Shown here: positions 1 through 5,085 of the stretch, in pieces
How positions within the stretch are numbered: the first letter of the stretch is position 1
How the letters are laid out: each line of letters opens with the position of its first letter
DNA from: Candidatus Woesearchaeota archaeon
GTDB lineage: Archaea > Nanobdellota > Nanobdellia > Woesearchaeales > DSVV01
Assembly (NCBI GenBank): GCA_016215305.1
Contig: JACRKI010000182.1
Location: 1 to 7,652, forward strand
Direction of reading: 5' to 3'
Length of the DNA stretch: 7,652 bases
Translations under genes and position numbers: made by a program
Notes under the pieces: generated by a model
What the model was told of the DNA's origin: nothing
The model's database searches: none
The model's input: the letters and a program-made list of their open reading frames with translations, nothing else

Positions 1-242
1 AGGACTTTTGATAAAATAGGAATGATTGGGAGGGGGAGAGGTTTGACACAACTGAAGTAACTACTCCTTGTGGAAGTTGTCGACAAATGTTATATGAATC
101 TGCTCAGATTTCTGAGAGAGATTTGGAAATAATTATGACGACAACTCAAATGGATAAAGTGGTTATAGCAACAATTGACGAACTTCTGCCATTAGCATTT
201 GGTCCAAAAGAGTTAGGAATTGATGTTAAAAAATACAAATAA
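1..242 (+). pseudogene. cdd: Cytidine deaminase, C-terminal part, with a -1 frame break
   Basis: This is the 3' end of a homotetramer-type cytidine deaminase, the zinc enzyme that converts cytidine to uridine in pyrimidine salvage. The gene enters from the left edge, so the start and the first zinc motif (H/C-A-E) are not visible. From about position 42 the reading is FDTTEVTTPCGSCRQMLYE, which holds the P-C-G-x-C-R-Q motif whose two cysteines bind zinc, and it continues to a TAA at 240-242. The preceding family-like residues (RTFDKIGMIGRG) are in a different frame (codons starting at 1, 4, 7 and so on) that stops at 58-60. One missing base in the G-rich tract at 28-41, which contains a run of five G, would join the two as IGRGERFDTTEV. 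The break may be a true mutation or a homopolymer sequencing error. Family identity is secure; functional state is not. Confidence 0.8.
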
Positions 243-274
243 GGGCTTTGATTTCTGATTGAAGACGATACTTC

Positions 275-299
275 GATTTCAGTCCGATCTACTGAAATC
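275..299. terminator. Perfect hairpin between two convergent genes
   Basis: A 9-bp perfect inverted repeat (gatttcagt at 275-283, actgaaatc at 291-299) has a 7-nt loop. It lies between the stop of the cytidine deaminase remnant (242) and the stop of the opposing TIMP-like remnant (300). No long T-run follows on the plus strand. Bidirectional termination or 3'-end protection is inferred from position only. Confidence 0.45.
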
Positions 300-664
300 C
301 TATTCTCTTTTTCTTGCGTTCCATAATACAATTACAATAAAAATAATGGTAAATACAAAAATAGAGCTGTTTAACACGTTATTATTGTCATCTTCTTCTG
401 GTCCTTTATTCTCTTGAGTAATCTTCGTGATTGCTTTTCCTTCTCCTAACTTTTGCATATCTTCTTTGGCATCTGCAAGCTTATTGGTTCTTGTACAAAG
501 ATTCGTGCTTAACTCCTGTTCTTCTCCATACGCATAGACAATGTATTCTTCTCCTTGTTCAAACGGATATCCGCAACTTGCATCCTCACGCGCTGTTGTG
601 ATTACTATATGTTTAGAACAAATACAAATAATAGCAAAACAAATATCTGAAGTATTTTTCTCAT
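300..664 (-). pseudogene. TIMP/NTR-like secreted membrane-anchored protein, middle deleted and frame broken
   Basis: No intact frame spans this gene. From an ATG at 664 the minus strand reads a short signal peptide (MRKILQIFVLLLFVFVLNI), then a stop at 607-605. In another frame, from about 608 to a TAG at 302-300, 102 codons are open. They begin VITTAREDASCGYPFEQGEE and continue with YIVYAY and ELSTNLCTRT, followed by a charged stretch, a C-terminal membrane helix and basic residues (WNARKRE). The C-G-Y-P-F and L-S-T-N-L-C-x-R-T patterns resemble the second half of prokaryotic TIMP/NTR-fold proteins. In these, about 60 more residues, including the N-terminal C-x-C, normally separate the signal peptide from CGYPF. 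Here about 10 codons separate them, so an internal deletion plus frame change is likely. A TATA box 26 nt before the ATG is still present. The family call is from recognised motifs. Confidence 0.65.
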
Positions 665-685
665 ATCTCTTTATAATCCTTCTTT

Positions 686-695
686 CTATATAAAA
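686..695 (-). promoter_or_regulatory. TATA box for a leaderless transcript of the TIMP-like remnant
   Basis: The minus strand reads ttttatatag, a good archaeal TATA box centred 26-27 nt before the A of the ATG at 664. That spacing predicts transcription starting at or next to the start codon. The box directly abuts the stop codon of the upstream copper lipoprotein gene (696-698). Confidence 0.55.
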
Positions 696-1325
696 TTATC
701 CTTCCACAGTCAATGTTCCGCTCATGCTGCCATGTCCAGTGCCGCAGAAGTTATCGCAATACCATGTATATGTTCCTGCTTTGTCTGCAGTGAATTGGAC
801 ATAATCCATGTCCTGCACTCCAAATGCAAGCAATTTGATTCCATGCATGCCGTCTTCATTCTCAACAGTAATTTTGACAAGATCTCCTTTCTTGACAGTG
901 AGCGTATCGGGCTGATAGCCAAATCTGAACGCCTTGACAGTAAACACGTCAACACCTGAACTTGCTGTTTCTGTTGAAGTGCTTATTGATGTGCTTCCCT
1001 GAGAAGCTGTTGTCTTGCTTGACGCTGCATCATTTGTTGTTTCCGTTGTTGTACTGCTTTTAGACATCATTGTTGATTTCGCTGCCGCAGCTGCTCCAGT
1101 TTGCTCTGCTGCTGCAATTTTTGATTCTTGTGTTGTTTCTCCCTGTTGTTTGTCTGTTGTTTTTGTCTGCTCTTGTGCTGCAGTGTTTTGCTGAGATGAT
1201 TGCATTTGTCCTTCTGTCATTGTTGTTTCTGTATTGCTTGTCGCATCTGTTGTTTTTTTTGCACATGCAGTAAAAAGAAGCATTGCGATCATGATGATTC
1301 CCATGAATATTTGCTTTTTATTCAT
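696..1325 (-). CDS. CuA-type cupredoxin lipoprotein
   Basis: A 209-residue exported copper protein. Residues 1-21 form a lipoprotein signal (basic start, hydrophobic core, LFTAC ending at Cys21). Residues 22 to about 118 are a low-complexity linker rich in Ser, Thr, Gln and Ala. Residues from about 122 to 209 are a cupredoxin domain. Copper ligands visible are His161 and the end motif YCDNFCGTGHGSM with Cys190, Cys194, His198 and Met201. This C-x3-C-x3-H-x2-M arrangement is the CuA signature of cytochrome oxidase subunit II and nitrous oxide reductase, where a binuclear copper centre carries electrons. No oxidase gene is seen nearby, so partner and role are unknown; electron transfer or copper handling at the outer membrane face is inferred. 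The start is set by GGAGGAG 5 nt before the ATG and by the signal peptide. A longer open frame reaching 1481 only reads through hairpin DNA. Confidence 0.87.
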   Translation of the reverse strand: MNKKQIFMGIIMIAMLLFTACAKKTTDATSNTETTMTEGQMQSSQQNTAAQEQTKTTDKQQGETTQESKIAAAEQTGAAAAAKSTMMSKSSTTTETTNDAASSKTTASQGSTSISTSTETASSGVDVFTVKAFRFGYQPDTLTVKKGDLVKITVENEDGMHGIKLLAFGVQDMDYVQFTADKAGTYTWYCDNFCGTGHGSMSGTLTVEG

Positions 1326-1330
1326 TATAT

Positions 1331-1337
1331 CTCCTCC
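1331..1337 (-). promoter_or_regulatory. Strong ribosome binding site deciding the lipoprotein start
   Basis: The minus strand reads ggaggag, followed by 5 nt (atata) and the ATG at 1325-1323. This fixes the start at the lipoprotein signal rather than at the upstream in-frame ATG at 1481. Confidence 0.75.
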
Positions 1338-1353
1338 AATATTTTCTTCATTG

Positions 1354-1408
1354 CTCGAACTGGGTCTGATACCCCGCAGCTTGCTGCGATCATCGAACCC
1401 AGTTCGAG
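1354..1408 (-). repeat. Nested hairpin in the leader of the copper lipoprotein (copy 1)
   Basis: The outer stem is 12 perfect base pairs (1354-1365 with 1397-1408). Inside it, at 1375-1388, is a second palindrome, cgcagcttgctgcg. On the minus strand the core reads atcgcagcaagctgcggggt and is followed by atc. The same core, with one stem pair changed in compensation, lies in the next hairpin (1413-1466). It sits about 17 nt before the ribosome binding site of the lipoprotein. Confidence 0.7.
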
Positions 1409-1412
1409 GCTT

Positions 1413-1466
1413 AAAAAATCCCTCGTCAAGTAAATACCACGGAGCTTGCTCCGATTGGGATTTTTT
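1413..1466 (-). repeat. Nested hairpin in the leader of the copper lipoprotein (copy 2)
   Basis: The outer stem is 10 perfect base pairs (aaaaaatccc at 1413-1422 with gggatttttt at 1457-1466). The inner palindrome is cggagcttgctccg at 1440-1453. On the minus strand the 3' arm ends in six T residues (1418-1413), so it could also act as a terminator or attenuator before the lipoprotein gene. Confidence 0.65.
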
Positions 1467-1484
1467 ATTTGATGCTCTCAAGCT

Positions 1485-1494
1485 CTATTTAAGG
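1485..1494 (-). promoter_or_regulatory. Candidate TATA box for the copper lipoprotein
   Basis: The minus strand reads ccttaaatag, a BRE/TATA-like sequence. Initiation about 26 nt downstream (near 1463) would give a leader of roughly 140 nt holding both nested hairpins. Position and composition are the only support. Confidence 0.4.
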
Positions 1495-1707
1495 ATTATG
1501 AAACAAAGATCGAAGAGTAGCTTTACACGAACAAGAAAAGAAAAACACACGCACTAACAACACAAATACACGAACCAACAACGCTCTGGCAAACATAATC
1601 TCGACTACTTCGAGATTATGAAGCTTACATCACTATGTAAGCAAGGCCGATAATTATTATACTCTTTTTAGAAAATTTGTTCGAGAAATATATTCAAAAA
1701 ATAAATA
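1495..1707. repeat. Gene-free stretch with two adjacent perfect hairpins and an inverted-repeat tag
   Basis: I see no gene here. The segment 1511-1590 is rich in A and C on the plus strand with repeated cacgaac. Two perfect hairpins follow: an 11-bp stem with 5-nt loop (1594-1604 with 1610-1620) and an 8-bp stem with 4-nt loop (gcttacat 1623-1630, atgtaagc 1635-1642). The 20 bases at 1641-1660 occur again as an exact reverse complement at 6939-6958. Confidence 0.6.
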
Positions 1708-1767
1708 ATTACATGAAGATACTTTGGGCTTTGCTCAAAGGATTACTAACGCGTTCGTTAGAAATAC
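1708..1767 (+). repeat. 60-bp direct repeat, copy A
   Basis: These 60 bases are identical, in the same orientation, to 3591-3650. The unit holds two small hairpins: ctttgggc/gctcaaag (1722-1729 with 1733-1740, one G-T pair, 3-nt loop) and ctaacg/cgttag (1746-1751 with 1756-1761). The two copies bracket dph6-tpiA. It resembles a short non-coding palindromic (REP or MITE-like) element. Confidence 0.85.
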
Positions 1768-1959
1768 ATTAGCGATGCTTGTTCCGCGATTTTTCTTTTT
1801 TGGGTGCGTATATATTACTTTCTGGTTCCTGCATTTTCTTTTTCATTCAACTTTTATTGCTATTTTATCCTCTTTTATTCCTCTTTGGTTACTGTTTCTA
1901 TTGATTCTTGTCCTCTTTTTTCGGAAAAGTATATTAATGGGAAATCCAAAATTTCATCT
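1768..1959. other. Pyrimidine-rich intergenic stretch before dph6
   Basis: The plus strand from about 1790 to 1925 is strongly T- and C-rich, with few purines. Open frames across it encode only hydrophobic low-complexity residues, as T-rich DNA does by chance. A TATA-like gtatatatta lies at 1807-1816, but no convincing gene follows it. The dph6 promoter lies at its right end. Confidence 0.5.
1929..1936 (+). promoter_or_regulatory. TATA box for leaderless dph6
   Basis: The sequence gtatatta is centred about 27 nt before the ATG at 1960, and no Shine-Dalgarno site lies between them. This predicts a leaderless dph6-tpiA transcript and supports 1960 as the start. Confidence 0.55.
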
Positions 1960-2685
1960 ATGGCAGGATTGAAAGACGCAACCAAAATCACCAAACTTCG
2001 CTTAGGAGTTTTGTTCAGCGGCGGCAAAGACTCCACATTCGCAACCTACATCGCAACTGTTTTTGGCTGGGATGTCGCATGCTTGATTACATTAAAATCT
2101 GAAAATCCAGAATCCTTCATGTTTCACACGCCGAATATTGATCTGACTTCGTATCAAGCAGAAGCAATGGGTTTGCCGCTGCTTGTTGAAAAAACATCTG
2201 GCAAAAAAGAAGATGAACTCGGCGATCTTTTTCTTGCGCTCCAAAAAGCAAAAGAACAATACAACATTAACGGCATTATTGTCGGCGCGCTCGCGTCAGA
2301 TTATCAGCACGAACGCGTCAATCGCGTTTGCGAGGAATTGCAGTTGAAGACATTCGCTCCGCTCTGGCACAAAGATCAGGCAATGCTTTTGAAAGAAATG
2401 ATTGATCTTGGCATGGAAATCTCCATCAGCAGTGTTGCAGCAGATGGACTTGGTGAAAAATGGCTTGGTCGAAAACTCGATAGTGCTGCGTACAATGAAC
2501 TCATGCAACTTCATTATCGTATTGGTTTACATCCTGCGGGAGAAGGTGGAGAATATGAATCTCTTGTTTTATATTGTCCATTCCTTTTCAAAAAACGACT
2601 TGACATTCAGAAAGCTGAAAAAATTATGGAAAATCAATACGTTGGAACTTATTTGATTCAAAAAGTTGCACTTGATGCGGTTTGA
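1960..2685 (+). CDS. dph6: Diphthine-ammonia ligase (Dph6-type N-type ATP pyrophosphatase)
   Basis: A 241-residue enzyme of the Dph6/MJ0570 family, which uses ATP and ammonia to amidate diphthine on elongation factor 2, the last step of diphthamide formation. The PP-loop S-G-G-K-D-S is at residues 20-25 after a short beta strand (LRLGVLF). Other family blocks are GALASDYQHERVNRVCEEL (109-127), APLWHKDQ (133-140) and the C-terminal HPAGEGGEYES (191-201). The length fits archaeal members, which lack the extra YjgF-like domains of eukaryotic forms. The start at 1960 gives a normal N-terminus and matches a leaderless promoter; the longer open frame from 1804 adds only hydrophobic low-complexity residues. 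It is followed after 29 bp by tpiA on the same strand, a likely operon without obvious pathway link. The substrate is inferred from the family. Confidence 0.87.
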   Translation: MAGLKDATKITKLRLGVLFSGGKDSTFATYIATVFGWDVACLITLKSENPESFMFHTPNIDLTSYQAEAMGLPLLVEKTSGKKEDELGDLFLALQKAKEQYNINGIIVGALASDYQHERVNRVCEELQLKTFAPLWHKDQAMLLKEMIDLGMEISISSVAADGLGEKWLGRKLDSAAYNELMQLHYRIGLHPAGEGGEYESLVLYCPFLFKKRLDIQKAEKIMENQYVGTYLIQKVALDAV

Positions 2686-2706
2686 AATTGTATCTATACA
2701 TTTTTT

Positions 2707-2712
2707 GAGGAG
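2707..2712 (+). promoter_or_regulatory. Ribosome binding site of tpiA
   Basis: The sequence gaggag ends 2 nt before the ATG at 2715 (core gagg is 4 nt away). It lies in the 29-bp gap after dph6 and is consistent with translation from a shared transcript. Confidence 0.55.
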
Positions 2713-2714
2713 TT

Positions 2715-3521
2715 ATGAAAAAACTTATTGTTGCAAACTGGAAAATGCATTTTACTGTTGTTCAGGCAGTTTCTTTTCTCCAAAAACTCCGAGAACTTCT
2801 CCAAGTGACTTCTGTTGACATTGTGCTTTGCGCGCCATTTACTGCCTTGAGCGCGCTTCGCTATGAATTGCAAAAAGGCTCTGGCACATTTGCGCTTCAG
2901 ATTCGCCCAAACATTTCTTTGGGCGCGCAGAATATCCATGCAGAAACACATGGCGCCTTCACTGGAGAAATTTCTCCTGCAATGGTCAAAGAACTCGCAT
3001 CGTATGTTTTGATTGGACATAGCGAACGCAGGCGACATTCTCATGAAACTGAAACGCTTGTTCACAAAAAAATTGCTGCTGCACATGCAGTTGGACTAAT
3101 TCCTATTGTTTGTCTCGGCGCAAAGGTTGGTGTCAAAACAGAACTTGTGAGTCCATTTGTTGAGAAAGATTTGGAACAAGAACTTAAGGATTGTTTGACT
3201 GGGCTTTCGTTTGCAAATAAAGAGAAACTTGTACTTGCCTATGAACCTCCAGGTTCGATTAGTTCTGTTGGAACTGGAGCAATTACCACAGGCAATGCAG
3301 CTGATCCAAAACGAGTTGCGCATATTTGCTTTTTTATCAAACGGCAACTTGAGCAGCTGTTTGGAGAATCTGTTGCACGCCAGATTCCTGTTTTGTATGG
3401 AGGCAGTGTGACTTCTGCAAATATCAAATCATTTTCGCAGGAAAAAGAAATTGATGGATTTTTGGTTGGCGGCGCAAGTTTGGATGTTGAGGAATTTGCG
3501 AGAATTGTGAAGAGTGTTTAG
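2715..3521 (+). CDS. tpiA: Triosephosphate isomerase
   Basis: A 268-residue TIM-barrel enzyme interconverting dihydroxyacetone phosphate and glyceraldehyde 3-phosphate in glycolysis and gluconeogenesis. Catalytic residues are visible: Lys10 in NWKMH, His102 in GHSERR and Glu177 in AYEP. Phosphate-binding segments YGGSV (228-232) and GFLVGGAS (248-255) are present. GAFTGEIS (80-87) and the overall length are closer to bacterial and eukaryotic enzymes (about 250 residues) than to classical short archaeal ones (about 225). The mobile loop after Glu177 is unusual: it reads EPPGSISSVGTG, with the archaeal-like P-P hinge but about three extra residues before the conserved G-T-G. The region after GHSERR (RHSHETE) also differs from the usual FGETD-type sequence. 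The ATG follows a gaggag site. Function is secure; origin of the hybrid features is open. Confidence 0.95.
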   Translation: MKKLIVANWKMHFTVVQAVSFLQKLRELLQVTSVDIVLCAPFTALSALRYELQKGSGTFALQIRPNISLGAQNIHAETHGAFTGEISPAMVKELASYVLIGHSERRRHSHETETLVHKKIAAAHAVGLIPIVCLGAKVGVKTELVSPFVEKDLEQELKDCLTGLSFANKEKLVLAYEPPGSISSVGTGAITTGNAADPKRVAHICFFIKRQLEQLFGESVARQIPVLYGGSVTSANIKSFSQEKEIDGFLVGGASLDVEEFARIVKSV

Positions 3522-3590
3522 AATTATTTGTTTAGACACGAATTGAGACAATCTATTTAGTAAATTTTAGAAGATAAATTTAAAATAATT

Positions 3591-3650
3591 ATTACATGAA
3601 GATACTTTGGGCTTTGCTCAAAGGATTACTAACGCGTTCGTTAGAAATAC
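3591..3650 (+). repeat. 60-bp direct repeat, copy B
   Basis: Identical over all 60 bases to 1708-1767 and in the same orientation, starting 70 bp after the tpiA stop. It holds the same two hairpins (3605-3612 with 3616-3623, and 3629-3634 with 3639-3644). The flanking sequences differ directly at both ends of the repeat. Confidence 0.85.
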
Positions 3651-3661
3651 CTAAAGCAGCG

Positions 3662-3724
3662 AGTTCTACTAGAGCTAATTTCAAAAGCAATGCTTTTGTA
3701 ATCCATTGGAATTTAATTCCAATG
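3662..3724. repeat. Row of three small hairpins between convergent genes
   Basis: After the 60-bp repeat come a 6-bp stem with one G-T pair (agttct 3662-3667, agagct 3671-3676), a perfect 7-bp stem (caaaagc 3682-3688, gcttttg 3692-3698) and a perfect 9-bp stem (3704-3712 with 3716-3724). With the two hairpins of the repeat this makes five in about 120 bp. They lie between tpiA and the opposing pilin-like gene, so termination is one plausible role. Confidence 0.6.
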
Positions 3725-3747
3725 TTTCTTAGTGCGTGAGAAAGTTC

Positions 3748-4353
3748 TTATTCCGGCACAGTTACATAGAATTTCTTACTCGGACCATACTGCGCTGCGC
3801 CTGTTGCATCGCATTCATTTCCTGTGCAGACTTTGACAATATAGCCGAATGTTCCTGAAGGTGCATCTTTTGGCACGATGACAAATAATTCTTCCACTGC
3901 ACTGTCTTTGTTGTCAATTGTTTCCTTGTCAAATCCTTTCGTGATCCAATTGCTGCAGTATCCTGCTGTTTCAGTATCACAACTCACGCCATTATTTTTC
4001 GCGCACAACTCTGTCTGGTCTGTGTCAATTGCTTCAGTGCATTCTACTTGGACATAGAATGTCTGGCTTGCTCCTACGTTGTTATAGATGCCAACGCCAA
4101 TTGTTTCCACTCCTTTTCTTTGCACACTGTATGCTATAATCGGGAGGCTAATGAGTTCTCCAGATTCTCTGAGCGAAGAAATAATATTGTCTTTTGTTTG
4201 CTCGTCTAATTGTTGTTTGTACTCATTTGCTGTGGTGAAGATGTTGGTGACTAAATAAAATCCAATTCCTAACACGATCAACGAAAGAACTGTAATCACA
4301 ATCATGTTGACGCTGAGTTCTATTGCTGCGGATTTGTTCTTGATCTTTCTCAT
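3748..4353 (-). CDS. Type IV pilin-like secreted protein with six cysteines
   Basis: A 201-residue protein with an archaeal pilin-like N-terminus: a short basic leader (MRKIKNKS), then AAIELSVNMIVI entering one hydrophobic helix at about residues 12-36. The rest is an extracellular domain of probable beta structure with six cysteines (105, 117, 125, 133, 176, 181), enough for three disulfides, ending KKFYVTVPE. A class III-type signal cleaved before AAIEL is possible, but the usual K-G before the cut is absent, so it may stay as an N-terminal anchor. It is a paralogue of the protein at 5434-6006: both share KxAAxxLSV at the helix start and a later S-L-P ... G-x-Y-N segment. The start lies about 25 nt after a TATA-like sequence without a ribosome site, suggesting leaderless mRNA. 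Filament-forming ability is not shown. Confidence 0.72.
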   Translation of the reverse strand: MRKIKNKSAAIELSVNMIVITVLSLIVLGIGFYLVTNIFTTANEYKQQLDEQTKDNIISSLRESGELISLPIIAYSVQRKGVETIGVGIYNNVGASQTFYVQVECTEAIDTDQTELCAKNNGVSCDTETAGYCSNWITKGFDKETIDNKDSAVEELFVIVPKDAPSGTFGYIVKVCTGNECDATGAAQYGPSKKFYVTVPE

Positions 4354-4374
4354 GATGCTTTTCTTACTATACTC

Positions 4375-4382
4375 AATTAAAT
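4375..4382 (-). promoter_or_regulatory. TATA-like box of the six-cysteine pilin-like gene
   Basis: The minus strand reads atttaatt, centred about 25 nt before the ATG at 4353, with no Shine-Dalgarno site between. It faces away from the promoter at 4402-4409, so the two genes are divergent with TATA centres about 27 bp apart. Confidence 0.45.
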
Positions 4383-4401
4383 AGTTTTTGTTTCCAAAAG
4401 T

Positions 4402-4409
4402 TTTAAATA
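4402..4409 (+). promoter_or_regulatory. TATA box of the zinc ribbon-AbrB gene
   Basis: The sequence tttaaata is centred about 28 nt before the ATG at 4434. This predicts a transcript starting only a few bases before the start codon, in which case the AGGTGA at 4423-4428 may not be transcribed. Confidence 0.5.
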
Positions 4410-4433
4410 TTTTTGTTGATTGAAGGTGAGACT

Positions 4434-4766
4434 ATGGAAAGGAAAATGTGCGAAGAATGCAATGGCAAAATAGTGAAGAAAAATGTTGATTATATTTTCT
4501 TAGGTCAAAATCTGGGGAAGTTTCCTGCTGAAGTTTGCACTTCTTGTGGTGAGCAGGTTTTCGAAGAAGAAATTACTAGAAAAATATCTGCAATTACAAA
4601 ACAAAAAGGACTTTGGGGTTTAAATGATCGAGCTCGAGTGAATCAGATTGGCGGAAGCGTCGGAATTACTATTAATAAAAAGATTGCACAATTCCTTGCA
4701 TTGAAAAAAGGAGAAGAGGTTATTCTTTATCCAGAAAATAAAATAAAAGGTGAAAAAAATGGCTGA
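4434..4766 (+). CDS. YgiT-type zinc ribbon fused to an AbrB-like DNA-binding domain
   Basis: A 110-residue probable transcription regulator of antitoxin type. The N-terminal half is a YgiT/MqsA-like zinc ribbon with two C-x2-C pairs (Cys6/Cys9 and Cys35/Cys38). The C-terminal part, about residues 59-104, reads as an AbrB/MazE-like swapped-hairpin domain (VNQIGGSVGITINKKIAQFL, then LKKGEEVILYPEN). In bacterial MqsA the zinc ribbon is joined to a helix-turn-helix domain; here it is joined to AbrB. Its end overlaps the start of the UPF0175 gene by 8 bp, so the two are surely co-transcribed. The pair sits on the opposite strand inside a minus-strand surface-protein set, suggesting insertion. The ATG at 4434 has AGGTGA 5 nt upstream and was preferred over an earlier in-frame codon. 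No toxin gene is adjacent. Confidence 0.8.
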   Translation: MERKMCEECNGKIVKKNVDYIFLGQNLGKFPAEVCTSCGEQVFEEEITRKISAITKQKGLWGLNDRARVNQIGGSVGITINKKIAQFLALKKGEEVILYPENKIKGEKNG

Positions 4767-5043
4767 TGTCGTAAGTTTTCGATTTACAGAAGATGAAATA
4801 GCACACATACAAAAAGTGGCAGGAGAGAAAAAAGTGGATAAAACAACAGCTGCACGTGAACTTATAGAGTATGGCTGGAATTATTATATTCTGACACAAT
4901 ATCGTCTTGGAAAGCTTTCCCTTGAAAAAACTGCAAAAGAATTACATATACCAATGACTGATCTTCTTGATCTGCTTGCAGAGCTTGGAATACAATCTCC
5001 AATACAATATGAAGATTATTTAGAAGGATTGAAGAATATATGA
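4759..5043 (+). CDS. UPF0175 family small DNA-binding protein (antitoxin-like)
   Basis: A 94-residue protein. The N-terminal part (VSFRFTEDEIAHIQKVAGEK, then TTAARELIEYGW) looks like a ribbon-helix-helix segment. The C-terminal half, YRLGKLSLEKTAKELHIPMT followed by DLLDLLAELGI, is the UPF0175 core with a helix-turn-helix-like pattern. UPF0175 proteins in archaea are often partners of PIN-type (DUF3368) toxins; none is visible here. The ATG at 4759 overlaps the stop of the preceding zinc ribbon-AbrB gene and is preceded by AGGTGA at 4748-4753 with 5-nt spacing. A GTG at 4750 in the same frame lies inside that ribosome site and is unlikely to be used. The gene converges on the membrane protein gene ending at 5086; the 42-bp gap is AT-rich without a clear hairpin. 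DNA binding is inferred from the family. Confidence 0.8.
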   Translation: MADVVSFRFTEDEIAHIQKVAGEKKVDKTTAARELIEYGWNYYILTQYRLGKLSLEKTAKELHIPMTDLLDLLAELGIQSPIQYEDYLEGLKNI

Positions 5044-5085
5044 AACTGAAAACAGATTAAATTAATTTTATTGCTTAAACTATTT

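Noticed and set aside
1354..1408. tRNA or riboswitch in the lipoprotein leader
   Set aside because: The ggttcgat on the minus strand recalls a T-loop, but no cloverleaf or known riboswitch core can be drawn.
1326..1481. N-terminal extension of the copper lipoprotein to an ATG at 1481
   Set aside because: It would be translated from the two hairpins and would bury the lipoprotein signal; a strong ribosome site fits the ATG at 1325.
1804..1959. Extension of dph6 upstream of 1960
   Set aside because: The added residues are low-complexity and foreign to the family; a promoter lies inside this stretch.
1724..1972. 82-residue hydrophobic open frame beginning inside the 60-bp repeat
   Set aside because: Hydrophobicity follows from T-rich DNA and appears in more than one frame; it overlaps the dph6 start and has no ribosome site.
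1708..3650. Insertion sequence bounded by the 60-bp repeats
   Set aside because: No transposase is present; the enclosed genes are dph6 and tpiA.
1708..3724. CRISPR array
   Set aside because: Only two copies of the 60-bp unit exist, 1.8 kb apart with genes between; there are no regular spacers.
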